This document shows, piece by piece, positions 8,034-15,328 of a stretch of DNA of 32,212 bases. The stretch is from a bacterium. Lineage in GTDB: Bacteria > Cyanobacteriota > Vampirovibrionia > Obscuribacterales > JAKAZS01. The position numbers and the translations under genes are program-made. Below the pieces are notes generated by a model. That model saw nothing but the letters and a program-made list of their open reading frames with translations. It was not told the DNA's origin and made no database searches. Numbering within the stretch: the stretch's first letter is position 1; each line of letters begins with the position of its first letter. The stretch covers positions 1 through 32,212 of the forward strand of contig JAJYFO010000010.1 of assembly GCA_021785395.1 (NCBI GenBank), in the 5' to 3' direction.

Positions 8034-8696
8034 ATGCCGAAAATAACTAATAAAATTAATTTAAGCAAACCAGAATCTAGTAAAGATTCTTTACTTATCC
8101 ATTTAAAAAATAACGGCGAATTAACCGTACCTAAATTATGCCAACTGCTAAACATTACTCCAATGGCCGTTAGACGTCATCTTAATGAATTGATGGTAAA
8201 CGGTCTTATCGAATCACGACAGGTTAAACAGGCAACCGGCAGGCCGGTTTACCATTACCATTTAAGCAACAAAGCAAATACACTATTTCCGTCCAATTTC
8301 CAAAATCTGGCCAATGAGTTATTACAAATAATTCACAAACAGTCGGGTCACAAAGGTGTAATGGATTTACTAGCCCAGCGTGATAAGGATAGACTGGCCA
8401 TTTACAAAGAAAAAATAAATGGCAAAAGTTTGGCCGAAAAAATAGTCGAAGTCGTCCAGATTTTTGCCAGCGATGGTTATATGACCGAGTACAAAGAAGT
8501 TGAAAATGGTCAATACATAATTTACCAAAAAAATTGTGCACTTCACGATATAGCTAAAACTTACCGTCAATTGTGCATTTTAGAACCAAGGTTTATTGAA
8601 TCGTTATTGGGTGTTAAAGTAATCCGCACCGAATATATGCTCAAGAACTCACCAGTATGCGCTTACCTGGTAACGACCGAAGCGTTAAAGACTTAA
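8034..8696 (+). CDS. sufR: SufR-type Fe-S-sensing winged-helix repressor of the suf operon
   Basis: The 220-residue protein has a DeoR/ArsR-like winged helix-turn-helix at residues 18-75 (LTVPKLCQLLNITPMAVRRH, then a wing with ATGRPVYHY). The C-terminal domain carries cysteines at about 168, 181 and 209. The C-x12-C spacing of the first pair matches the cluster-binding region of SufR proteins; the third Cys is 27 residues further, and a fourth ligand is not obvious. SufR binds an Fe-S cluster and represses suf transcription when clusters are plentiful. It is divergent from sufC, with a palindrome between them, as expected. No clear ribosome binding site precedes the ATG, so the start is less certain than the gene. 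Confidence 0.85.
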   Translation: MPKITNKINLSKPESSKDSLLIHLKNNGELTVPKLCQLLNITPMAVRRHLNELMVNGLIESRQVKQATGRPVYHYHLSNKANTLFPSNFQNLANELLQIIHKQSGHKGVMDLLAQRDKDRLAIYKEKINGKSLAEKIVEVVQIFASDGYMTEYKEVENGQYIIYQKNCALHDIAKTYRQLCILEPRFIESLLGVKVIRTEYMLKNSPVCAYLVTTEALKT

Positions 8697-8776
8697 CGAA
8701 TAAACTTTTGTTAGGCACGCTAAAGACATAATAAAGTTCGTCACTAAAATTCTTTTAAAGTTTTGGGTCAATATCT

Positions 8777-9814
8777 TTACTTATTTAGACCAACCGTGTT
8801 TAAAATTATTTCAACCAATTTGTCATAACCTATTCCAGCTGTTTTAGCCATAGCCGGTAGATCGGACGTATCGGTCATACCAGGCAGAGTATTAACTTCA
8901 AGAACATATGGGTTATTGTTTTTATCGATAATCATGTCGATTCTGGCGTAGCTTTTACAATAAATAGCCTTGAACACTTTTTGAGCAACACTTTCTACTT
9001 TAAGACGAGTGTCATCACCTATCATGGCTGGCAAAATAAATTCGGTCATACCATGGGTATATTTGGCCTCATAGTCATAAAAGCCTGCCTTAGATTTAGG
9101 TCTTAATTCAAGGATCGGCAAGACCATAAGGTCGCAACCATTATTACCGCGTTCAACTACGCCAACGGTAATTTCGGTACCATAGATATATTCTTCAATT
9201 AATACAGAACCGTACTCGTTTATGATTTTTTGACTTAATTTTTTCAATTCATTTATATCATTAACTTTATAAGTATCAACCGAAGAACCTGCACTAATGG
9301 GTTTTAACATATAAGTATCTGACTCAAGGCTTTGTATAAGAATATCTAAATTGACCAAATTCTCGTTATTTAAAACCAAATAATTGGCGTTTAAAATATT
9401 TTGACTGGATAGTATTTGCTTAGTAGCCAATTTGTTCATAGCCAGTGAACTGCCTAAAATTCCGGTTCCAGTATAAGGTATTTCAAGTAGTTCTAAAATA
9501 CCTTGAACGATACCGTCTTCACCAAACTGACCATGCAAAGCCAAAAAAGCGTATTCAATTTTTTTATCTTTTAGTACGTAGGGTAAATTTCTATCAACAT
9601 CAATAAATATACTGTTAACGTACCCAAGCCTCTTTAAAGCGTTAAGACAATTATGACTAGACCTTAAAGAAACCTCTCGTTCGCTCGATAATCCACCGCC
9701 TAAAACAGCAATAAAGGCATTTTTATTAATCATAGAATATGGCGCTCCAATAAAACTTTTATACTGTAAAGTATTATTATTGATCTGAATAAATTCACCT
9801 GTAAAAGTATGCAT
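8777..9814 (-). CDS. ddl: D-alanine--D-alanine ligase
   Basis: This ATP-grasp enzyme makes D-Ala-D-Ala for the peptidoglycan stem peptide. Visible motifs are GGLSSEREVSL, ALHGQFGEDG, MLKPISAGSSVD, FYDYEAKY (the Tyr typical of D-Ala-D-Ala rather than D-Ala-D-Lac ligases) and EVNTLPGMTDTSDLP. The ORF track opens at a TTG at 9826; I prefer the ATG at 9814, which follows GGGGG at 5-nt spacing and gives 345 residues. This leaves about 27 residues before the usual Ddl N-terminus (MINKNAFIAVLGGG). An internal ATG at 9733 would give a standard-length protein. The gene starts 2 nt after the murB stop, ending the murC-murB-ddl run. Confidence 0.93.
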   Translation of the reverse strand: MHTFTGEFIQINNNTLQYKSFIGAPYSMINKNAFIAVLGGGLSSEREVSLRSSHNCLNALKRLGYVNSIFIDVDRNLPYVLKDKKIEYAFLALHGQFGEDGIVQGILELLEIPYTGTGILGSSLAMNKLATKQILSSQNILNANYLVLNNENLVNLDILIQSLESDTYMLKPISAGSSVDTYKVNDINELKKLSQKIINEYGSVLIEEYIYGTEITVGVVERGNNGCDLMVLPILELRPKSKAGFYDYEAKYTHGMTEFILPAMIGDDTRLKVESVAQKVFKAIYCKSYARIDMIIDKNNNPYVLEVNTLPGMTDTSDLPAMAKTAGIGYDKLVEIILNTVGLNK

Positions 9815-9816
9815 AA

Positions 9817-10719
9817 TTACCCCCAAATATCATCAATTTTATTCCCAAAATTACCTAATGTTTTCCATTCCGGAAAAAGTTTAATGCTAAATTTATTAAA
9901 AACACTTGTCTGCATTTTGCCTAAAAGGTCGATAACGTCAGACGATTGAGCCTTACCTAAATTAATGACAAAATTAGCATGAATAGCCGAAACACTAGCG
10001 TCCCCACAGGTTAGATTTTTAACACCGGCCAAATCCAACAATTTTCCAGCTGGCTGGGTGGGACTAAAATTTTTAAAAGTACTGCCGGCATTGGGATAGC
10101 TTAATGGCTGGGTTTTCCAACGATAGTCTTCGTTAGCTTTTATTTTAGCTAAAATTTCGTTTTTGTCACCTTGCTTAAGCCTCAAACAGGCGTTTAACAC
10201 CACTTGCGAACCAGGCTTTAAGATACAGCTGCGGTAAGCAAAAGACAATTGGTCGTTAGTCATTTTCTTTACGCTATCGGTTAAAAAATCATATACATTT
10301 ATGTATTCGACTAATTCAGACATAGAACTGCCATGAGCTCCAGCGTTCATTATAACACCGCCGCCAACCGTACCAGGGATTCCACAGGAAAATTCTAGCC
10401 CGCTTAAATTTAAATTACCAGCAAATCTAGCTAAATGCGGAAGCCTAACCCCGGCATCAGCCAAAATATGCGTTGTATCTAGCTGATTAATACTCGTTAA
10501 TTTGGTCGTACGTATAACTAGGCCTTCAAAACCAGTTGAAGAAATTAATAAATTAGACCCACCACCTAAAACAAAAAAAGGAATGCTTTTATTTTTAGCA
10601 TAATTTAAAACCTGTAAAAAATCATCGGTGTTTGTTGGTTCATAGAAATATTTGGCTATTCCACCGATTTTAATTGATGTAAATTTAGCCAAATTAATAC
10701 CAGACTCTATTTTAAGCAT
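9817..10719 (-). CDS. murB: UDP-N-acetylenolpyruvoylglucosamine reductase (MurB)
   Basis: MurB is a flavoenzyme that reduces UDP-GlcNAc-enolpyruvate to UDP-MurNAc with NADPH. The 300-residue sequence has the FAD-binding GGGSNLLIS near residue 52, GLEFSCGIPGTVGG and MNAGAHGSSM near residue 115, YRSCIL, PNAGSTFKNF with the proton-donating Ser, and a C-terminal Glu in LFPEWKTLG. The length and lack of the extra Tyr loop fit the type II (Gram-positive-like) form. The ATG lies inside the last codons of murC (8-nt overlap), and ddl begins 2 nt after its stop, so all three are tightly coupled. Confidence 0.95.
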   Translation of the reverse strand: MLKIESGINLAKFTSIKIGGIAKYFYEPTNTDDFLQVLNYAKNKSIPFFVLGGGSNLLISSTGFEGLVIRTTKLTSINQLDTTHILADAGVRLPHLARFAGNLNLSGLEFSCGIPGTVGGGVIMNAGAHGSSMSELVEYINVYDFLTDSVKKMTNDQLSFAYRSCILKPGSQVVLNACLRLKQGDKNEILAKIKANEDYRWKTQPLSYPNAGSTFKNFSPTQPAGKLLDLAGVKNLTCGDASVSAIHANFVINLGKAQSSDVIDLLGKMQTSVFNKFSIKLFPEWKTLGNFGNKIDDIWG

Positions 10720-12181
10720 TTTGTAAAAATTTAACGCCTAAATTAGTGATATCACCAGCTCCCATAGTTATGACAAGATCGTTGGGCTGTAGTAAAGGTA
10801 AACAGTTCTCATACAAAGAATCAAGGTTACCACCAAGATAATAGGCATTACTATGTTGCATTTTATCAACTAGATTGGCTGAATTAACGTTGGGAATTTC
10901 TTTACCACGAGCTATATAGACATCAGCCATTAAGACCAAATCAGCTTTGACAAAACACTTGCAGAATTCATCAAACAAATCCATAAGCCGTTTGGGCTGA
11001 TGCGGCTGAAATACAACTACCAACCTATCTAACCTTGGATGTATATCGCGTAAATATCTATTCGAATATTGCATATATTCAATAGCTGCATCAATAGTTG
11101 AAGCAACTTCGGTCGGATGATGAGCATAATCATCTACAATCAGCATATTATTGACGATACCTTTAATATCAAAACGTCGACCAACGCCATTAAATTGAGC
11201 TAGAGCATTTTGAACCTTGGTAAAAGGGATATCTAAATTATAAGCAACAGCTATAGCAGCTAGTGCGTTCAATTTATTATGATGACCTGGTACCTTTAAA
11301 TTAACAGGCCCCAAAAGCTCACCTTTATAATACACTTCCATACTGCCAGAATTTAAATTTTTAAAATAAAAATCTGGCTGAAAATTTTCCCGATTATACC
11401 CATAAGATATATACGGCTTTTTTAAGTCGGACACTATATCCAGACAACCCTTATTATCACTGCAAAATATAATTTTATGACTAGCCTTATTGGCGAATTT
11501 AACCATGGAATCATAAATATCAGCCAAGCCTCCAGGATAATTTTCCAGATGGTCAGCTTCAATATTCGTGACTAAGGAAATATAAGAATCCTGGTCGATA
11601 TGACTTTTATCGCTTTCATCAATTTCAGCTACAAAATAATCACTAAATCCAGTCCGGCTGTTAGAATTAATATCCGATAAATAGCCACCAATTATTATCG
11701 ATGGATCGAGACCTGCTTCAAGAAGTAAACTGCTTATCATACCTGTTGTCGTAGTTTTTCCATGCGTTCCAGATATACCAATCAATTTTTGATTCTGACT
11801 TAAAAATTTCAACAATTTAGAACGGTGCCAAACAGGAATATTTAAACTATTAATCTTAACAAGCTCGGGATTTTCTCTTATTATAGCTGTTGATACTACA
11901 CATAACTGCTGACTAGATATATTGGCAGCATCATGACCAATAAAAATTTTAGCTCCCAATTTTTCCAAATCGTCTGTAAATGTGTTTGCGGCTTTGTCAG
12001 ACCCAGTAACAGAATAACCTTTCGCTAGAAGCAATCTAGCCAAACCGGACATCCCTATGCCACCAATACCAATGAAATGAATAGCACCGAGATTTTTGTC
12101 AGGTATGAAAGAGATTAAAGAATCAGGAAAAATATTGTTTATAGTTTCAACTTTGATATTATTATTTAGCAATTCATTCAC
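10712..12181 (-). CDS. murC: UDP-N-acetylmuramate--L-alanine ligase (MurC)
   Basis: MurC adds L-alanine to UDP-MurNAc using ATP, the first amino acid step of peptidoglycan precursor synthesis. The 489-residue protein has the N-terminal nucleotide-sugar motif FIGIGGIGMSGLA (about residue 37), the ATP loop GISGTHGKTTTT (about residue 136), EIDESDKS, GHHNKLNALAA and VDDYAHHPTEV (about residue 350), and ends with MGAGDI. The start is a GTG at 12181, with GGTGG about 10 nt upstream. A 25-30 residue Asn-rich leader precedes the Rossmann motif. It heads the murC-murB-ddl cluster, an order seen in several Terrabacteria. Confidence 0.95.
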   Translation of the reverse strand: MNELLNNNIKVETINNIFPDSLISFIPDKNLGAIHFIGIGGIGMSGLARLLLAKGYSVTGSDKAANTFTDDLEKLGAKIFIGHDAANISSQQLCVVSTAIIRENPELVKINSLNIPVWHRSKLLKFLSQNQKLIGISGTHGKTTTTGMISSLLLEAGLDPSIIIGGYLSDINSNSRTGFSDYFVAEIDESDKSHIDQDSYISLVTNIEADHLENYPGGLADIYDSMVKFANKASHKIIFCSDNKGCLDIVSDLKKPYISYGYNRENFQPDFYFKNLNSGSMEVYYKGELLGPVNLKVPGHHNKLNALAAIAVAYNLDIPFTKVQNALAQFNGVGRRFDIKGIVNNMLIVDDYAHHPTEVASTIDAAIEYMQYSNRYLRDIHPRLDRLVVVFQPHQPKRLMDLFDEFCKCFVKADLVLMADVYIARGKEIPNVNSANLVDKMQHSNAYYLGGNLDSLYENCLPLLQPNDLVITMGAGDITNLGVKFLQNA

Positions 12182-12216
12182 TTATAAAGCCACCATAAAA
12201 ATTGTATAACATAAAA

Positions 12217-12259
12217 AAAAAAATTCAATAGCTAGTTTTCACTTTTATTGAATTTTTTT
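12217..12259 (-). terminator. Rho-independent terminator after rpsT
   Basis: Arms at 12217-12230 and 12246-12259 pair over 14 bp (core TTCAATA/TATTGAA) around a 15-nt loop. On the minus strand the stem is followed by a run of about eleven T. It lies about 30 nt after the rpsT stop and just before the murC start. The stem is weak in GC, but the U-tract is long. The plus-strand arm also ends in T7, so it may work both ways. Confidence 0.65.
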
Positions 12260-12286
12260 GAATTTTATGTTTTTTTATGAAAAACA

Positions 12287-12553
12287 CTAGCTTGACAATT
12301 TGGCGATGGCCAGGGCCAAACGCGATTTTTTTCGAGCAGCAGCATTTTTATGCAGTACACCTTTACTTACAGCTCTATCGATTTGACTATACGCTTTGTT
12401 TAAATTTACAAGCATTTCTTCTTTATTCTTAGCTTTAAAGCTTTCCAAAACATGATTTTTAGCGGTTCTTATCGCCGACTTATAGGCTTTATTTCTTAAA
12501 TTATTACGTTGCTCTATCTGAGCTCTCTTGATAGCAGACTTTATATTTGGCAC
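12287..12553 (-). CDS. rpsT: 30S ribosomal protein S20
   Basis: The protein binds 16S rRNA early in 30S assembly. The 88-residue, very basic sequence starts MPNIKSAIKRA, the standard S20 opening, and carries the helical LRNKAYKSAIRTA and the typical VSKGVLHKNAAARKKSRLA end. The start is a GTG at 12553 with AAGGGG upstream. It is a single-gene unit with its own terminator; a TATAAT lies about 35 nt upstream on the minus strand (near 12585-12592), with no good -35. Confidence 0.96.
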   Translation of the reverse strand: MPNIKSAIKRAQIEQRNNLRNKAYKSAIRTAKNHVLESFKAKNKEEMLVNLNKAYSQIDRAVSKGVLHKNAAARKKSRLALAIAKLSS

Positions 12554-12927
12554 TGGACACCCCTTAAAACAAAAATTTTATTGGCATAAATTATAACGAT
12601 CACTAGACATATTCAGGTAAAATACACCTTAAATGGCAAAAAAATGCATTCAGTAGCAAATTATATATCATATGGCCATATTTTTCAAAAGATCGGTCAA
12701 AATTTCTTAATATCTAGGCTGTTTTCCAGTAAAACATTAAATTTAATTAACACAAATAGCCATATGGCGAAATACTTTGCCCATAGTCTAAAAAAAAATC
12801 CAAAAACACAATTTCGAGCCATACTAAAATTACCTTATATATATTGCGAATTCTTAAAAATCACGGTTTTTAAACCGCATAACCTTATAATTTATTTCTT
12901 TAACGATTTAGTTCCGTTTAACTTTCA
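12554..12927. other. Intergenic region between rpsT and the 12928 gene
   Basis: This 374-bp gap is AT-rich and holds the upstream regions of two divergent genes. The ORF track shows a 108-residue frame at 12644-12970, but its Ile/Phe/Lys/Asn-rich composition, lack of a ribosome binding site and overlap with the next gene argue against coding. Two short perfect palindromes, ATATGGCCATAT at 12670-12681 and GCCATATGGC at 12769-12778, share complementary 8-mers and could pair over about 100 nt. I see no tRNA or recognisable small RNA. Confidence 0.55.
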
Positions 12928-13593
12928 ATGTCCAATAAGGTTAATAATCTTAAAGTTTTTTTTCCACTAATTGCCATATTTAGCCTGGCTATCGTATTTA
13001 CTTTTGCCTACCAGTTTTACATGGGTTATTTGACCTGGGTCTTTCCAGTCAATGACAATAGCATACCAGTTGCAAACGAAGCTGTTATGACACCCAAAAT
13101 GCAAATTACGGTTAATTCACGTTATGGTCCAATTACCATAGTAGCAGGCAATGGTTTAAAGCGTACATTTTATTTTGACGGTGCCACCAGGTCAATTGAA
13201 ATGTACCCAAGAAAGACCCCATACTTTGGCAATATGGGTCTTTATTACACGGGACCTGGTTTTCACTGGCTGCCAGTCAACGGGATTGTCCGCTGTGTGG
13301 CTATTGAGGGCGTTTTAAACTTCCCAAACCTTGACAAGACAATCGACTGGCTTAGCCAAAAACCAGCCGAAATTAGCCGCTTATACCGTAATGACGGGCT
13401 TTGCATATGGATATCCAAACGCGACGGTACTTTAGGCGTCGACATTTTTCAAATATATATCAACGGCAAAAAACCAAATAAGCTAACTGGGGCTTGCGAT
13501 TCTGACATAATCGTTAGAGCTCTAAAACCCATTCCTGATACGACCAAAACCTTAATTTTTAACGAGAATATGCAAGAATCGAGCGAATTTTAA
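12928..13593 (+). CDS. Uncharacterised membrane-anchored protein
   Basis: I do not recognise this 221-residue protein. Residues 10-30 (FFPLIAIFSLAIVFTFAYQF) form one hydrophobic helix after a short basic start, without a clear cleavage site, so it is probably a signal anchor with the rest outside the membrane. The remainder is a mixed, beta-looking domain with many Pro, Gly and aromatic residues, two cysteines near the middle (RCVAIEG, GLCIW) and one later (GACDSD). Codon use and base composition look like the neighbours. It is a single gene ended by the strong terminator shared with the heat-shock genes. The ribosome binding site is poor. Confidence 0.8.
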   Translation: MSNKVNNLKVFFPLIAIFSLAIVFTFAYQFYMGYLTWVFPVNDNSIPVANEAVMTPKMQITVNSRYGPITIVAGNGLKRTFYFDGATRSIEMYPRKTPYFGNMGLYYTGPGFHWLPVNGIVRCVAIEGVLNFPNLDKTIDWLSQKPAEISRLYRNDGLCIWISKRDGTLGVDIFQIYINGKKPNKLTGACDSDIIVRALKPIPDTTKTLIFNENMQESSEF

Positions 13594-13654
13594 TTAAATA
13601 AAAATATTTTTTAATAGTGTGCCCTATCATATTACTGAGTTTTAAATCGACAGC

Positions 13655-13690
13655 AAAAAGGCTCAAAGTAATATCTTTGAGCCTTTTTTT
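13655..13690. terminator. Bidirectional Rho-independent terminator
   Basis: The arms AAAAAGGCTCAAAG (13655-13668) and CTTTGAGCCTTTTT (13675-13688) pair perfectly over 14 bp around a 6-nt loop, with T7 on the plus side and A5 (T5 on the minus strand) on the other. It sits between the convergent 12928 gene and the small heat-shock gene cluster and can end both transcripts. Confidence 0.92.
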
Positions 13691-13710
13691 ATCTTTTAAA
13701 ATTATAATAT

Positions 13711-14205
13711 TTAATCAGTATTAACCTTTATCTTTTTAATATCCTTTGAATTGACCGTTGTTTTAGGAATTTCAATTTTAAGGACACCATTTTTTAAATG
13801 AGCTTCTAAGGAATTTTCATCAGGAACGAAATCAAGGTTGATAGTCCTATAAAAACTACCGTAACTACGTTCCATATGATACCACCCTTTTACATTATCA
13901 TGTTTTTCTTCTTTCTTTTCACCCGATATAATCAAATGATTGTCTTTTACACTGACGTTTATATCGTTTGGTGATAAACCTGGCACCTCAACTGAAACAA
14001 TGACTTTATTATCGGTTTCTACCAGATCCAGTTTCATATCCAACTGGTCAATATCTATAGTACTAGCAAAACCACCTTTATCGAATTCTTCGTTAAAGCG
14101 GTCGATAAAATTGCTCATCTCTTTTACTATAGGGTACATAGTGCTATTGGTTTTAGCGGAATTTTTATTTCTGAACCAATTTCTGGGCGACAAACTCGTT
14201 AACAT
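13711..14205 (-). CDS. Small heat-shock protein (Hsp20), third of three tandem copies
   Basis: This is an ATP-independent holdase chaperone of the alpha-crystallin family. The crystallin domain covers about residues 50-150: VEVPGLSPNDINVSVKDNHLIISGE, a MERSYGSFYRTINL strand, and the NGVLKIEIPK signature. The N-terminal arm is variable and the C-terminus (IKKIKVNTD) is short. The ORF track opens at a TTG; the ATG at 14205 (MLTSLSPRNWF) follows AGGAGG at 10 nt and is preferred, giving 164 residues. It lies last in the run of three genes, 78 nt after the second copy, and ends near the shared terminator. Confidence 0.92.
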   Translation of the reverse strand: MLTSLSPRNWFRNKNSAKTNSTMYPIVKEMSNFIDRFNEEFDKGGFASTIDIDQLDMKLDLVETDNKVIVSVEVPGLSPNDINVSVKDNHLIISGEKKEEKHDNVKGWYHMERSYGSFYRTINLDFVPDENSLEAHLKNGVLKIEIPKTTVNSKDIKKIKVNTD

Positions 14206-14283
14206 ACGCAAAACACCTCCTGCTATGCATTATCAATTTTATAATTTTCTTGTTATGAATTAGATGTTGTTTCGTTTGGTATC

Positions 14284-14676
14284 TTATTCTGATTTGACAG
14301 CTATTTTCCTTGCTTGAGCCACAGGGCTTTTTGGCAGGGTTAGTTTTAGGACACCATTTTTTAAACTGGCTTTAATTTCATCTTTGTTAACTTCATCAGA
14401 AAGGGCAAAAACTCTTTCAAAATTACCAGTTTTGTACTCAGAATATATCAAACTGTGGTTGTCAAAATTCGTCTCACATACAGTACCGGTCAAAGTTAAA
14501 ATATTCTTTTCGAGCGTAATATCGATATTGTTTTCATCAACTCCAGGCATGTCGGCCAAAACGATAAGGGCGTCTTTAGTCTCATATATATCACACCTTG
14601 GCATATATTTTGGCAACTCTCGATTGGTTAAATTTTTAGTGGGATTTTTTTCTAAAACAGCGGTGTTATTAGCCAT
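14284..14676 (-). CDS. Small heat-shock protein (Hsp20), second of three tandem copies
   Basis: The 130-residue protein is the shortest and most diverged of the three. Its crystallin domain (about residues 25-125) includes LIVLADMPGVDENNIDITLE, a FERVFALSDEVNKDEIKASL region and NGVLKLTLPK. It lacks the R-x-Y-G-x-F strand motif seen in the others (it has TGNFERVFAL), so the dimer interface may differ. The GGAGG ribosome binding site overlaps the stop of the upstream copy, a sign of coupled translation. Mixed oligomers with the neighbouring copies are plausible but not shown. Confidence 0.9.
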   Translation of the reverse strand: MANNTAVLEKNPTKNLTNRELPKYMPRCDIYETKDALIVLADMPGVDENNIDITLEKNILTLTGTVCETNFDNHSLIYSEYKTGNFERVFALSDEVNKDEIKASLKNGVLKLTLPKSPVAQARKIAVKSE

Positions 14677-14689
14677 AATACGTTCCTCC

Positions 14690-15151
14690 TTAATTAGCTT
14701 TAATACTTATTTTTTTAGGTTTGTCTTCTTCTTTTCTTGGCAACTCGATAGTCAAAATACCACGGTTAAATTTAGCCTTGGTTTTATTCGCATCGACTTC
14801 AAACGGCAGTTCAACAGAACGTACCATTTGACCATAGGTTCTTTCGCGCTTTAACCAATGACTTGTTTCGGCGTCCAGTTTTTCTTCCATTTTGTTAGTT
14901 TTTATGGTTATGGTATTATGGACAATCTGGATGTCTATGTCATCAAGTTCAATGCCCGGCAATTCGCTCGTGATTATAGCACTATCCTGATTAGAATATA
15001 CATTAAATGTCGGGTGTTCAAAAGAGTAATTGGAATACTCACTGTTTACGAGCCTGTTGAGCCGATTACTTAAATACTGCATTTCTTTAAGCCCGTCATT
15101 CTGGAGTAAATCATTACTAAAAAATCTGGTTTGTAGTTCAGGAAACAACAT
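14690..15151 (-). CDS. Small heat-shock protein (Hsp20), first of three tandem copies
   Basis: This 153-residue holdase chaperone heads the heat-shock operon. The N-terminal arm (about 45 residues, Leu/Phe/Asn-rich) precedes the crystallin domain: IITSELPGIELDDIDIQIVHNTITI, LKRERTYGQMVRSVELP and RGILTIELPRKEEDKPKKISI. The ATG follows AGGAGG at 6 nt. About 70 nt upstream is a perfect 10-bp inverted repeat that could be an operator or leader hairpin. No CIRCE element is present, so HrcA control is not supported. Confidence 0.92.
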   Translation of the reverse strand: MLFPELQTRFFSNDLLQNDGLKEMQYLSNRLNRLVNSEYSNYSFEHPTFNVYSNQDSAIITSELPGIELDDIDIQIVHNTITIKTNKMEEKLDAETSHWLKRERTYGQMVRSVELPFEVDANKTKAKFNRGILTIELPRKEEDKPKKISIKAN

Positions 15152-15223
15152 AATTACCTCCTATTTTAAAAACAAAAAATTTTTGAAATTTCTTTTTCCG
15201 AATATCACACTACTATTACAACA

Positions 15224-15250
15224 GAGAAAATAAAAAAAAGTTATTTTCTC
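15224..15250 (-). promoter_or_regulatory. Perfect inverted repeat upstream of the heat-shock operon
   Basis: GAGAAAATAA (15224-15233) and TTATTTTCTC (15241-15250) pair perfectly around a 7-nt spacer. It lies 73 nt before the first sHSP start and 74 nt after the acyl-CoA mutase stop, both on the minus strand. It could be an operator or 5'-leader hairpin for the heat-shock genes, or a weak terminator for the mutase gene (the stem has little GC and no long trailing T-run). Confidence 0.45.
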
Positions 15251-15328
15251 AATAAAAATTTAATTTGTATTTCAAAATTGTTAAAACTTAAATTGTATAT
15301 AAAAAAATTAATAATCAAAAACTAGTCA

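Noticed and set aside
8224-8570. Two minus-strand ORFs (105 and 66 residues) opposite sufR
   Set aside because: Antisense shadows of a recognisable winged-helix regulator.
8683-8698. CGTTAA-AGAC-TTAACG hairpin at the end of sufR as a terminator
   Set aside because: The stem is 6 bp and AT-rich, it overlaps the stop codon, and no T-run follows.
12644-12970. 108-residue ORF on the plus strand
   Set aside because: Composition is typical of chance AT-rich frames (Ile, Phe, Lys, Asn), there is no ribosome binding site, and it overlaps the better 12928 gene in another frame.
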